A DNA stretch of 9,204 nucleotides, taken from NCBI GenBank assembly GCA_905214245.1, contig CAJMLO010000045.1, positions 1 through 9,204 on the forward strand, in the 5' to 3' direction. The notes under the pieces are model-generated. The model was given only the letters and a program-made list of their open reading frames with translations, had not been told where the DNA came from and made no database searches. Position numbers and translations under genes: made by a program. Numbering within the stretch: the stretch's first letter is position 1; each line of letters opens with the position of its first letter. This document shows, piece by piece, positions 1 through 7,007 of this stretch. Origin of the DNA: an uncultured bacterium (GTDB lineage Bacteria; Bacillota; Clostridia; TANB77; CAG-508).

Positions 1-228
1 GTTCTCGTATCTTCAGATTTATATATAATTTATAACTTACTTAAAAGTACATATACTAAAAAACCTAAAAGAAGAAAACATGATAAGATCAAAGAATATA
101 ATGTTAAATCTAATAAAAAAAGAAAACATAAAAGCAGAAAATTTAAAATCTTGAATGAAGATATTAACACTATCCACAATGGCAGTGGGGAAATAAAATT
201 TACACAAATTTCTGATTATTTGGAGTAA
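1..228 (+). CDS. C-terminal fragment of an unidentified, very basic protein
   Basis: The frame is open from the first base and stops at TAA 226-228, giving the last 75 residues of a protein whose start lies to the left. The visible part begins with a short hydrophobic stretch containing DLYIIYNLL. A strongly basic, lysine/arginine-rich segment follows (KKPKRRKHDK, then SNKKRKHKSRK), and the end is more acidic (ILNEDINTIHN to ISDYLE). This would suit a membrane segment with a cytoplasmic basic tail, but no family is recognisable. Coding status is supported by the intrinsic terminator about 80 nt downstream, which has a U-run in the plus direction and sits between this frame and the convergent LCP gene. 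A chance open frame in AT-rich DNA cannot be excluded. Confidence 0.5.
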   Translation, partial: VLVSSDLYIIYNLLKSTYTKKPKRRKHDKIKEYNVKSNKKRKHKSRKFKILNEDINTIHNGSGEIKFTQISDYLE

Positions 229-309
229 CTAAAGTTATAAAAAAAATTTATTTCAAGTGCTTTTGCTTAGGAAATTATACTTTTAAATAAAATTTGTACC
301 TATAACATC

Positions 310-346
310 AAAAAGAGGGAGTTCTAAAATTGAATTCCCCCTTTTT
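310..346. terminator. Bidirectional intrinsic terminator between convergent genes
   Basis: Arms 310-324 and 332-346 pair over 14 of 15 positions, including one G-U and one A-C mismatch, around a 7-nt loop. The centre is G/C-rich, with a T-run on the plus side (342-347) and an A-run on the other (310-314). It can therefore stop both the plus-strand gene ending at 228 and the minus-strand LCP gene, whose stop is only 8 nt away. Confidence 0.85.
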
Positions 347-354
347 TCTATATT

Positions 355-1686
355 TTATAAAATGTAATCTGTTCCAAGTATAATTGTAACATCTGTACTT
401 CCGTTCGAACTTCCTGATGTAGAGCTTCCTGTTGCAAGTATTTTCTTTATATCACTTATTATATCATCTGATACTTCCCCACGATTTATTATAGCTGTTT
501 TTGAAGTAGTTGTTGTTTTTCCTGTTTTATTAACTCTGTATCCTGCAGATTTAAGCTCTGCAACAAATTCAGATAAATTTGTATTGCTTCCACTTCCATT
601 TAATACTTCAACATTTATCTTTGCTCTATCTAGTTTAGTAGAAGTAGAGCCCTCAGATACAGTATTTTCAGAAATGCTATTTCCATCAGTATCATCAGTT
701 TTTACTTGTGTATAAAATAATTCTTTAATCAATTCAGCTGTTTTAGTCTTATCTGCTTTATAGAAAGACCAACCATTAATATATTGTGCCGCTCCAGGTA
801 ATTTGTCTGTTTTTAAATTATCTGTATTAAAGTTAACTGCATATGGCACATAATCTTTTATAGTATTAAGATCTATGTTTGTTTCAACATATTGCTTCGC
901 TATGTCTAAAAATTCTGGTATTTTTGTGATATTGGCAGGCACCAATGTTTGTTTTGCAAGTGCTGTTAAAAATGCTCTTTGTGTTTTCATTCTTCCAATA
1001 TCTTGAACACCATAACTTGATGGATATGTTGTTCCATTATTATTATGTCTAAAACGAACTACCTGCTCTGCTTTATCTCCATTCAATTTTTGCACACCTG
1101 CTTTTAAGTTAATGTGTAAGTTTTGTCTGTTATCATCATATTTCATATCAATTGGTACATCAAATGTTACTCCACCTATTTCATCTACCAATGCTCTTAA
1201 AGCTTTTGTATCAACCATTACATAATATCTAACATCTATATCTGTAAGTTTTCTAACTTTTTCCAGCAATTTTTCAAGTCCCTTTTGTTTATTTGTGTAC
1301 ATATTGTAAATTGCATTTATTTTATCACTTGGACTTGCATTTGATTCACTTGTTCCAACAAATGTATCTCTAGGTATAGATAAAAGTGCTGCCTCTTGTG
1401 TTTTTGGATCATATGATGCAAGCATTATTGTGTCTGTCAAATTCTCACTTTTTCCTAAAATTAAACAATACATTTTAGGAAGTTTATTTACTGTTTCTTC
1501 ATCATGTCCAAGAAGTGTAGCTGCCATTCCCTGTAAACCACCACCATTTTTATGAACTTTGTATGCAAATAATCCTCCACATATTAATATTATAAGTAAA
1601 ATAATAAGCAATATGATTTTAGCTTTTCCACCATTTTTTTTCTTTTCATTGGTTTTTGTATTTTTTTTCAAGATTTTCACTCCCAT
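355..1686 (-). CDS. LytR-CpsA-Psr (LCP) family cell-wall glycopolymer ligase with LytR_C domain
   Basis: LCP enzymes transfer lipid-linked glycopolymers (teichoic acid or capsule precursors) onto peptidoglycan outside the membrane. The protein has a basic cytoplasmic N-terminus, one membrane anchor (about residues 24-41), an LCP catalytic domain (about 70-250) and a LytR_C domain (about 356-440, starting INVEVLNGSG). Recognisable LCP motifs are TDTIMLASYDP with Asp85, LLSIPRDT with Arg106/Asp107, the VDEIGGVTFDVP block, VVRFRH with Arg211 and Arg213, and DIGRMKTQRAF. The loop before Asp85 (LGKSENLTDT) is short and lacks the Asp and Arg usual there. The ATG at 1686 is kept as outer limit, but it has no Shine-Dalgarno and only about 12 nt of leader. 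A TTG at 1671 with GGAG 8 nt upstream is the better supported start and removes five residues. Monocistronic: own promoter at 1705-1733, terminator at 310-346. Confidence 0.95.
   Translation of the reverse strand: MGVKILKKNTKTNEKKKNGGKAKIILLIILLIILICGGLFAYKVHKNGGGLQGMAATLLGHDEETVNKLPKMYCLILGKSENLTDTIMLASYDPKTQEAALLSIPRDTFVGTSESNASPSDKINAIYNMYTNKQKGLEKLLEKVRKLTDIDVRYYVMVDTKALRALVDEIGGVTFDVPIDMKYDDNRQNLHINLKAGVQKLNGDKAEQVVRFRHNNNGTTYPSSYGVQDIGRMKTQRAFLTALAKQTLVPANITKIPEFLDIAKQYVETNIDLNTIKDYVPYAVNFNTDNLKTDKLPGAAQYINGWSFYKADKTKTAELIKELFYTQVKTDDTDGNSISENTVSEGSTSTKLDRAKINVEVLNGSGSNTNLSEFVAELKSAGYRVNKTGKTTTTSKTAIINRGEVSDDIISDIKKILATGSSTSGSSNGSTDVTIILGTDYIL
1680..1683 (-). promoter_or_regulatory. Ribosome binding site favouring a TTG start for the LCP gene
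   Basis: GGAG on the minus strand lies inside the first codons of the longest frame, 8 nt before an in-frame TTG at 1671-1669. There is no purine-rich Shine-Dalgarno before the ATG at 1686; the sequence there is AATTAAAAAA. The site therefore argues for initiation at TTG 1671, where the leader would be about 27 nt from the predicted transcription start. Confidence 0.6.
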
Positions 1687-1704
1687 TTTTTTAATTTGAT
1701 TTCT

Positions 1705-1733
1705 AGTATACCAAATTTTACTTCAAATATCAA
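1705..1733 (-). promoter_or_regulatory. Sigma-A promoter of the LCP gene, extended -10
   Basis: TTGATA (-35, 1733-1728), a 17-nt spacer and TATACT (-10, 1710-1705), with TGG directly before the -10 giving the extended TGn motif. The predicted transcription start is near 1698. It lies just downstream of the terminator of the CvpA operon, so the LCP gene is an independent transcription unit. Confidence 0.8.
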
Positions 1734-1744
1734 TACATTATGTT

Positions 1745-1786
1745 AAAAAAATGGTTGTCAAAAAGCTCCATCCCCTCTGACAACCA
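1745..1786 (-). terminator. Intrinsic terminator of the YkvI/DUF5711/CvpA unit
   Basis: On the minus strand a perfect 9-bp stem (TGGTTGTCA with TGACAACCA, plus coordinates 1778-1786 and 1752-1760) encloses a 17-nt loop and is followed directly by seven T (1751-1745). It begins 9 nt after the stop of the CvpA-family gene. The large G-rich loop (AGAGGGGATGGAG, then a T-run) is unusual and may add G-U pairs to the stem. Confidence 0.85.
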
Positions 1787-1795
1787 CTAGCGTCA

Positions 1796-2440
1796 CTAAA
1801 AAATTATTTTCAATAATAAGTTGTTGTTGTACATTCTACTTCCTATGTATGACTTATTTATATCACTACTTAGATTTCCTTTTGTCATTGGTGTTATAAA
1901 TGAAATCAATGCTAGTGCTAAATATGTAATAACAAGTCCTTCTAGCAGACCGTATATAATTCCTCCAAGTTTATCAAATTGCTTAATTACTGGAAGTTTT
2001 GCAATTAACGCTGTTATAAATTTTAAAACTATTAAGGCAATTCGGGCAATTATAAATAACATAATCCATGTGCCAGCTCTTACTATTGTTTGAGATACAT
2101 CTTTTGCAGTACTATTTATAACATTTTCTTTTACACTATTTGACGCATCTTCAACCTTTTGATTTATATAATCAGTAATAGCTGTTGGCATATTTTCCTC
2201 TTTTTTTGTCTGGTCATCTTTTTTTAAAATACTCTCTCTTATTGTATTTTCTATCATATTATCTATTTGAGTATTATTTATTATGTAGTTAGATAATGGC
2301 ATGTAAAGTATAAATGCAATTATTAATGAAAGCACAAATGATACAATCTTTATAAGTGCTCCCGTTAATCCCTTTGCATATCCTACAATTACGCAAAGTG
2401 CGATTATTCCGGCAATTATTAAATCAATTATTATAGACAT
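1796..2440 (-). CDS. CvpA family integral membrane protein
   Basis: Members of the CvpA family are small multi-pass inner-membrane proteins. The Escherichia coli founder is needed for colicin V production and for envelope stress tolerance, and the molecular activity is unsettled. The 214-residue protein shows the family pattern. A first helix ends in GYAKGLTGAL (about 4-29), a second helix is at 31-48, and a long charged extracytoplasmic or cytoplasmic loop rich in Lys/Glu/Asn follows (about 52-120). The third helix is at 123-148, and the signature LPVIKQFDKLGGIIYGLLEG (149-168) leads into the last helix (about 166-184). The ATG at 2440 is preceded by AAAGGGGGA at good spacing. Only 15 nt separate it from the stop of the DUF5711 gene and the Shine-Dalgarno lies in that gap, so the two are certainly co-transcribed. 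It is the last gene of its operon, 9 nt before a strong terminator. Confidence 0.9.
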   Translation of the reverse strand: MSIIIDLIIAGIIALCVIVGYAKGLTGALIKIVSFVLSLIIAFILYMPLSNYIINNTQIDNMIENTIRESILKKDDQTKKEENMPTAITDYINQKVEDASNSVKENVINSTAKDVSQTIVRAGTWIMLFIIARIALIVLKFITALIAKLPVIKQFDKLGGIIYGLLEGLVITYLALALISFITPMTKGNLSSDINKSYIGSRMYNNNLLLKIIF

Positions 2441-2455
2441 CCTAAATTCCCCCTT

Positions 2456-3667
2456 TTATAAATTTACAAATTCTAATTTATCACGGTAAACGATTCCTGC
2501 AATTCCATTTGTAAGTACTATTCCTTGTACATCTTGTGAAGATGTATATTTTTTTATAAGCCATCCACTTGTGTTAAATATCTCTACTTCTTGTCCCAAG
2601 CTTACTGCTAAAATATTATCATAACAATAAATGTTTTTAACTACTCCTTCAACTGTATAAACAGTCTCTTTTTTACTCTCCAAATTCATCATTTCTATTG
2701 CAGTATCTGCCTGAAAAAGTCCTGTAGATTTTTCAACTGTTCTGTATACGTAATTTGTAAGTCTTATATCTGCTTGATTTATTTTTTTGTCATCTTCTTG
2801 AAGTTTCATTATTTCTTGATCTTGATTATTTTCAATTACATGAATAGAATCATCATAAATGCATACTAATTTATTTTTGTTTTGATATTCTATGTTTGTA
2901 ATTAAACTATTTGAAGGTGCTAAATATGTATATGTTATATAATCATCATTCGCCTTTGCTTTTTCGATTGATATAATTTTTATGGTTGTTTGTATTTGCG
3001 TTCCAGATGTATCAATTTCAGCAAATGCCATACTCTGATTGTCAGAAGAAATAGTTGCATCTAACGCAAGACTTTTTGATATATATGTTTTAAATAATTC
3101 ATTTCCTTTTGAATCATATGTAACTATTACTGATTTGTATGTAGTTCCAGTAAGTATTATAGTAACATATCCATTTCGATTTACATCTACTTTTGAAATA
3201 TTACCATCCACTTCTTTTTCCCATGCTATTTTATTATCTGCAACTAAGTAAAATTTTGAGCTTCCCTTTTCTGCTATTACCAAATATCTATTATTTACAT
3301 TATATATTGGATTACTTATTTCCAATTTTATTTCATTTGCAAGATTTCCAGAAGCTTGATACTGCTTTAACTTATTTTCAGCAAGCACACATATATATTT
3401 GTTATATCCTATAATATTTACGTTTGAGTCATAATCAAGTTGAATAGATACTAATTTTTCTTCTGATACTATTTTTCTAAAAATATATTTATCAAAAAAT
3501 TTTCTTACAGGTGTTACGGTAGAATAAAGTATTATCATCAAAATAATTATTACTGCAATAATTGCTGTTACTATAATTTTTATTTTATTATTATTAATTT
3601 TTTTAGGTTTATTTTCAGTGTTTTTTTCACTTGGTGTAATATTTTCTATATTTATAAATTCGTCCAC
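2456..3667 (-). CDS. DUF5711-like single-pass membrane protein with extracytoplasmic beta-rich domain
   Basis: Function unknown. The 403-residue protein has a polar, Asn/Lys-rich cytoplasmic N-terminus (1-29), one transmembrane helix (about 30-49) and a long extracytoplasmic region (about 55-403). That region is built from repeated short beta-strand units, for example KYICVLAENKLKQYQASG, RYLVIAEKGSSKFYLVAD and NILAVSLGQEVEIFNTSGWL. This alternation of 'stored value / label' strands resembles a beta-propeller and matches what I know of DUF5711 proteins of Clostridia; the assignment is from pattern recall, not a search. Translation starts at GTG 3667-3665, supported by AGGAGG seven bases upstream. 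It follows the YkvI-like gene by 32 nt with no terminator between, and precedes the CvpA gene by 15 nt. No cysteine pairs, enzymatic motif or wall-anchoring motif is visible. Confidence 0.8.
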   Translation of the reverse strand: MDEFINIENITPSEKNTENKPKKINNNKIKIIVTAIIAVIIILMIILYSTVTPVRKFFDKYIFRKIVSEEKLVSIQLDYDSNVNIIGYNKYICVLAENKLKQYQASGNLANEIKLEISNPIYNVNNRYLVIAEKGSSKFYLVADNKIAWEKEVDGNISKVDVNRNGYVTIILTGTTYKSVIVTYDSKGNELFKTYISKSLALDATISSDNQSMAFAEIDTSGTQIQTTIKIISIEKAKANDDYITYTYLAPSNSLITNIEYQNKNKLVCIYDDSIHVIENNQDQEIMKLQEDDKKINQADIRLTNYVYRTVEKSTGLFQADTAIEMMNLESKKETVYTVEGVVKNIYCYDNILAVSLGQEVEIFNTSGWLIKKYTSSQDVQGIVLTNGIAGIVYRDKLEFVNL

Positions 3668-3699
3668 TTTTTCTCCTCCTATGTTCTTTCCTATTTATA

Positions 3700-4824
3700 T
3701 CAGTTTTTCCCATTTTTTTCAATAGTTTTATTAACAAAAGCTTGCAACATATTTTTAAAAAAATAAATCACCTGTAACAGGCCTAAAAATCCAAATATCG
3801 GATAAACAATATTAATCAAATATGAAAATTTTATATTGCAAACTACCACTACTCCAACGCATATTACAAAGCACAGCTTTTTATAAGTTTTTTTCGTTTT
3901 TGAGCAATTTATTAAAAAACTATACCCTGCTGAAATTGCAGATGTAAATATAGCAGAAATAATTACAAAACCATATATATATTTATAATTAATTCCAAAT
4001 TGCTTAACAATTTGAATTAAAGGAAGTTCTATGTTGCCACTTACTCCTTCTTTTGTCAAAATTAAAAAAAGCACCATAGCAAGAACAAAAAAAACTGCTC
4101 CAGATATAACAGAAATACTGCCCTCCTTTTTATATGTATATTTCTTTAATTCAATTAAAATTGGAATTAATAAAATACTATTATAACTTGCATATTCTAA
4201 GCTTGATATAATCCAACTTCTATTACTAATTTGAATCATATTTTCTATTTTTGGATTAAACACCTCACTTTTTACTCCTACAAGTAAAACCATAAAAATC
4301 AAAAATGGAATTAAAATAGTATTTATCTTAGTAACTTTATCTATCTTTCCCATAAAAGTAATATAACAGCATATAGCAAGCACAATTGCAATATTTATTA
4401 TATTCAAATTAAATTCTTGTTTAAAATATGCACAAAATCCTGACGCCATAATGTAAAATGAAGTAAAAAGAAATATATTAATTATTGCATTCAATATTTC
4501 CTTTACTTTATTATTTATCTTCATTTCATTTAAATATGAATTATAATTTTCGATATTTGTGCCTCTTATCTTTATTAAAACACAATATATTATAACTCCT
4601 GTAAATATGCTTGCAAGCCCAATTCCGTACATTCCATTTTTCCCGAAATTTGCAAAAAACACTTCAATTTCTTTTCCAGATGCAAAACCTGCCCCTATGA
4701 TAGTTCCAATTATAACACAAACTGCTTTTATAATATCTCCGCATAAAAATAACCCCTCATAAATTTTATTATGAGAGGTAATTTTTATGATATTATTTTT
4801 TTCTTCTTCTAACTTGCCATACAA
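3700..4824 (-). CDS. YkvI-like multi-pass membrane transporter (APC-superfamily-like fold)
   Basis: Resembles the Bacillus YkvI family (COG3949), uncharacterised transporters related to amino-acid/sodium symporters; the substrate is unknown. The conserved part begins near residue 31 with a first helix carrying GTIIGAGFASGKEIEVFF (40-57), the glycine-rich unwound first helix typical of this fold. Further family-like segments are SLEYASYNSILLIPILIEL (208-226), ELPLIQIVKQFG (266-277), SAIFTSAISAGYSFL (290-304) and YPIFGFLGL (341-349). About ten helices are expected. The N-terminus is doubtful. The longest frame starts at a TTG (4824) inside the preceding GldG-like gene, with a poor Shine-Dalgarno and 29 hydrophilic residues that homologues would not be expected to carry. 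The only well-placed ATG (4744) is in another frame. The real start is probably after 4793. It leads a unit with the DUF5711 and CvpA genes. Confidence 0.85.
   Translation of the reverse strand: MYGKLEEEKNNIIKITSHNKIYEGLFLCGDIIKAVCVIIGTIIGAGFASGKEIEVFFANFGKNGMYGIGLASIFTGVIIYCVLIKIRGTNIENYNSYLNEMKINNKVKEILNAIINIFLFTSFYIMASGFCAYFKQEFNLNIINIAIVLAICCYITFMGKIDKVTKINTILIPFLIFMVLLVGVKSEVFNPKIENMIQISNRSWIISSLEYASYNSILLIPILIELKKYTYKKEGSISVISGAVFFVLAMVLFLILTKEGVSGNIELPLIQIVKQFGINYKYIYGFVIISAIFTSAISAGYSFLINCSKTKKTYKKLCFVICVGVVVVCNIKFSYLINIVYPIFGFLGLLQVIYFFKNMLQAFVNKTIEKNGKN
4745..4779 (-). terminator. Intercistronic hairpin with U-tract: terminator or attenuator between the GldG-like and YkvI-like genes
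   Basis: On the minus strand CCTCTCATAA pairs with TTATGAGGGG (plus 4769-4778 and 4753-4762) over 10 bp with one G-U, plus a flanking A-U, around the loop TAAAAT. TTATTTTT follows directly. It starts 13 nt after the stop of the GldG-like gene and has the form of an intrinsic terminator. The 3' arm contains GAGGGG, the best Shine-Dalgarno for the next gene, so the same structure could also mask ribosome access. No convincing separate promoter for the next gene was found, which favours partial read-through. Confidence 0.65.
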
Positions 4825-6310
4825 CTATTCCAGCAATAATAACTAAAACAGGAACAGCAAATATGATTGTTAAAATTATTGTTTGTTGACTATCTGTTAC
4901 TGTGTATGTTGTAACTTCTGTATTTTTTCTTATCATTATAGTATCATCTCTGTCTGTTAAATAAGCAATAGAATTTAATGCTAAATCCTCGTTGTTATAT
5001 AATTGATATACAGCAACATAATTGTTTCCAATAGAAAGTTGCATGTCAGTAACAAACATATTATTTGAATATACAATTAATTTTGATGTTGTATCATCAT
5101 CAATTTTCTTTGTAAGTAATGCTCCAACTGTTGCTGAACCTTCTTCGTCACCCGATTGTTTTGATGTGCTTTCTATAGTTAAATCACTTCTATAAAAAGA
5201 TTTAGCAGATGTAACAGCAAGTGTCTCAACATCAACTCCAAGTTCTTCAAGTTTATCACTATCCTTAAATTCTATTCTTCCAGAATTTATAAAGCATGCA
5301 TTTGTTGACATGTTCAAATTTTTAGTAACACTTGTTCCTGATTCGATAGTAACAACTATTGCTGATGGCGAACCTGCAAGCATTTTGCTTGAATCTTGTT
5401 CAATCATAATACCACTTGAAATGCTAATTCCATATTCATCTAATACCTTTTGGAAGTTTGGCATTTTTATATTTGTAACATTTGCATCTGCAAATAATGC
5501 AATTTTACCACCTTTTTTAATATATTTTAATATCGCATCTCTTTCAACTGTTTTTAAATCTTCATTTAATGTAGTTAAAACAAGTACATCACAGTCATCT
5601 GGAATTTTACCTTTTGTTAATATATCCAATTCTTCAACGTCATTTGCCTCTGACTGAACTGCACTTCTAAAAGATGTCATATATGTATCTAAATTTGTAT
5701 TGTTTCCTGTTAAGAAATATACTTTTGGTTTATTTTCTGTTGTAACGTCAAGAAGAGCATTTGTCATAGCTTCTTCTGTTAAATCTTTTTCCTCGTATGT
5801 GCTATAGTCATATGTATATAAGTCTGATACAGATAAAGTTTTACTTTTATCTCCACATTCAATAATAATTGTAAGATCTTTGCTTGTTAAATTATATTTT
5901 TTTGTAAGTTCAGGATATTTAGTAATATCATCAATTTGTTCAACTGTTATTTTAGAATTTTCCTTATTGTATCTATTAGAAAAATCAATAACAGATCGTG
6001 AGTTTGATGCATTTACTAATGTAATTTTTACATCTTTATCTATATTTTTAGCAATTTGTTTTGATGAATCAGACAAACTGTATATTTTTTCTGCTGTTAA
6101 ATCTATGTCTGTTGGATTAATTTTGTCCATAATCAAATCAATTCCAATGTATACTCCAATTATTATAACAACCATTATAATAAGATATGATGTTCTACTA
6201 ACAGCTTTTTTTATCATCTCATTTGATGATTTTTCTTCTTTTTTCTTTATTAAAGCCTTCTTTTCTTTCTGAGATTTTTCTTTTTGCACTTTATCTTTCT
6301 TCTCTTTCAA
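4793..6310 (-). CDS. GldG-like ABC-transporter auxiliary protein
   Basis: Belongs by pattern to the GldG / ABC_transp_aux group, extracytoplasmic partners of ABC-2 transporters. GldG is required for gliding in Flavobacterium, but the role elsewhere is unknown. The 505-residue protein has a lysine/glutamate-rich cytoplasmic N-terminus (1-38), a first transmembrane helix (about 42-62), and the family-like junction DIDLTAEKIYSLSDSSKQI (68-86). A large external alpha/beta domain follows (KVYFLTGNNTNLDTYM, 196-211; DCDVLVLTTL, 239-248; IKKGGKIALFADANV, 264-278). A second helix lies near the C-terminus (about 477-498) before a basic RRRKK end. Start is TTG 6310-6308, supported by AGGAGG seven bases upstream; the stop of the permease gene overlaps that Shine-Dalgarno region, 13 nt away. 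It is the third gene of the ATPase-permease-GldG unit. Confidence 0.9.
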   Translation of the reverse strand: MKEKKDKVQKEKSQKEKKALIKKKEEKSSNEMIKKAVSRTSYLIIMVVIIIGVYIGIDLIMDKINPTDIDLTAEKIYSLSDSSKQIAKNIDKDVKITLVNASNSRSVIDFSNRYNKENSKITVEQIDDITKYPELTKKYNLTSKDLTIIIECGDKSKTLSVSDLYTYDYSTYEEKDLTEEAMTNALLDVTTENKPKVYFLTGNNTNLDTYMTSFRSAVQSEANDVEELDILTKGKIPDDCDVLVLTTLNEDLKTVERDAILKYIKKGGKIALFADANVTNIKMPNFQKVLDEYGISISSGIMIEQDSSKMLAGSPSAIVVTIESGTSVTKNLNMSTNACFINSGRIEFKDSDKLEELGVDVETLAVTSAKSFYRSDLTIESTSKQSGDEEGSATVGALLTKKIDDDTTSKLIVYSNNMFVTDMQLSIGNNYVAVYQLYNNEDLALNSIAYLTDRDDTIMIRKNTEVTTYTVTDSQQTIILTIIFAVPVLVIIAGIVVWQVRRRKK

Positions 6311-6323
6311 GCTAATTCCTCCT

Positions 6324-7007
6324 CTACTTTACAGTTTTTCTTCTTTTCATAAATAAAATAGTTAGTAGCAAACACATCACAGTAAATGATATAAGTGAAA
6401 CCACATCTTTTATTGAAATTAATCCATAAGGGAATTTCATAAATAAATCCATTAAATTAATCTTTGAAAAGATACTATTCATGTCTACTAAGAACCATGG
6501 AACTACTAAAAATGCAATTGTGATAATTGCCGCAATAATTTGATTTTCTGTTATACTTGATGCAAGCATTCCAAATGAAATTGCTGCCATACCAAGTAGC
6601 AAAAATCCAAGCATAGTAACTAAAACAGTAACAATATTTGCTTTTGCAAAACAACTAACTATTGCAAAATACATTAAAGAAATTACTAGTGTAATTGCAA
6701 TAACAGTTACAGCTGCAAAAAATTTACCAAGAACAATTGAAGTTATGCTTCTAGGTGAAGTTAAAAGTAATTGTTCAGTTCCTGTTTTTCTTTCTTCTGC
6801 AAATGTTCTCATTGTAAGTATTGGAATTATTAATAATAGTCCATATCTTGCAGTTGCATAATATAAATTTCCTAAATCTACTGCTCCATAAGAAATAGTT
6901 GTTAAAAAGAAAAACACACTATAAATAACTAAAAATAGTCCAATTGCCACATATCCTATTGGAGATAAGAAATATGTTTTTAATTCTTTTTTATATACTG
7001 CCCACAT
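6324..7007 (-). CDS. ABC-2 type transporter permease, GldF-like
   Basis: Membrane subunit expected to pair with the ATPase encoded just upstream. The 227-residue protein has about six helices (near 17-36, 55-67, 92-118, 126-150, 157-175 and 200-220). The N-terminal KKELKTYFLSPIGYV (6-20) and the block PILTMRTFAEERKTGTEQLL (62-81) are characteristic of GldF/NosY-like ABC-2 permeases, where the EER-x-GT-E-LL element lies at the cytoplasmic face as the coupling region. The ATG (7007-7005) overlaps the TAA of the ATPase gene by one base (TAATG), and the Shine-Dalgarno GGAGGG lies within the last codons of the ATPase gene, so translation of the two is coupled. It is followed after 13 nt by the GldG-like gene. 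The exported or imported substrate cannot be read from the sequence. Confidence 0.93.
   Translation of the reverse strand: MWAVYKKELKTYFLSPIGYVAIGLFLVIYSVFFFLTTISYGAVDLGNLYYATARYGLLLIIPILTMRTFAEERKTGTEQLLLTSPRSITSIVLGKFFAAVTVIAITLVISLMYFAIVSCFAKANIVTVLVTMLGFLLLGMAAISFGMLASSITENQIIAAIITIAFLVVPWFLVDMNSIFSKINLMDLFMKFPYGLISIKDVVSLISFTVMCLLLTILFMKRRKTVK

Noticed and set aside
229..309. Promoter or small gene after the partial plus-strand frame
   Set aside because: A TATACT-like element is present, but no -35 lies at usable spacing and no open frame follows before the terminator.
4742..4819. Minus-strand frame from ATG 4744 as a separate leader peptide
   Set aside because: It reads through the conserved first helix of the YkvI-like gene in the wrong frame. 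It is treated as a sign of an unresolved start rather than as a gene.
5310..5657. Plus-strand open frame opposite the GldG-like gene
   Set aside because: It lies entirely antisense to a gene with clear domain pattern and has no Shine-Dalgarno or recognisable protein features. Similar plus-strand frames at 1821-2093, 3039-3414, 4559-4762, 5880-6272, 7242-7583 and 7758-8144 were rejected for the same reason.
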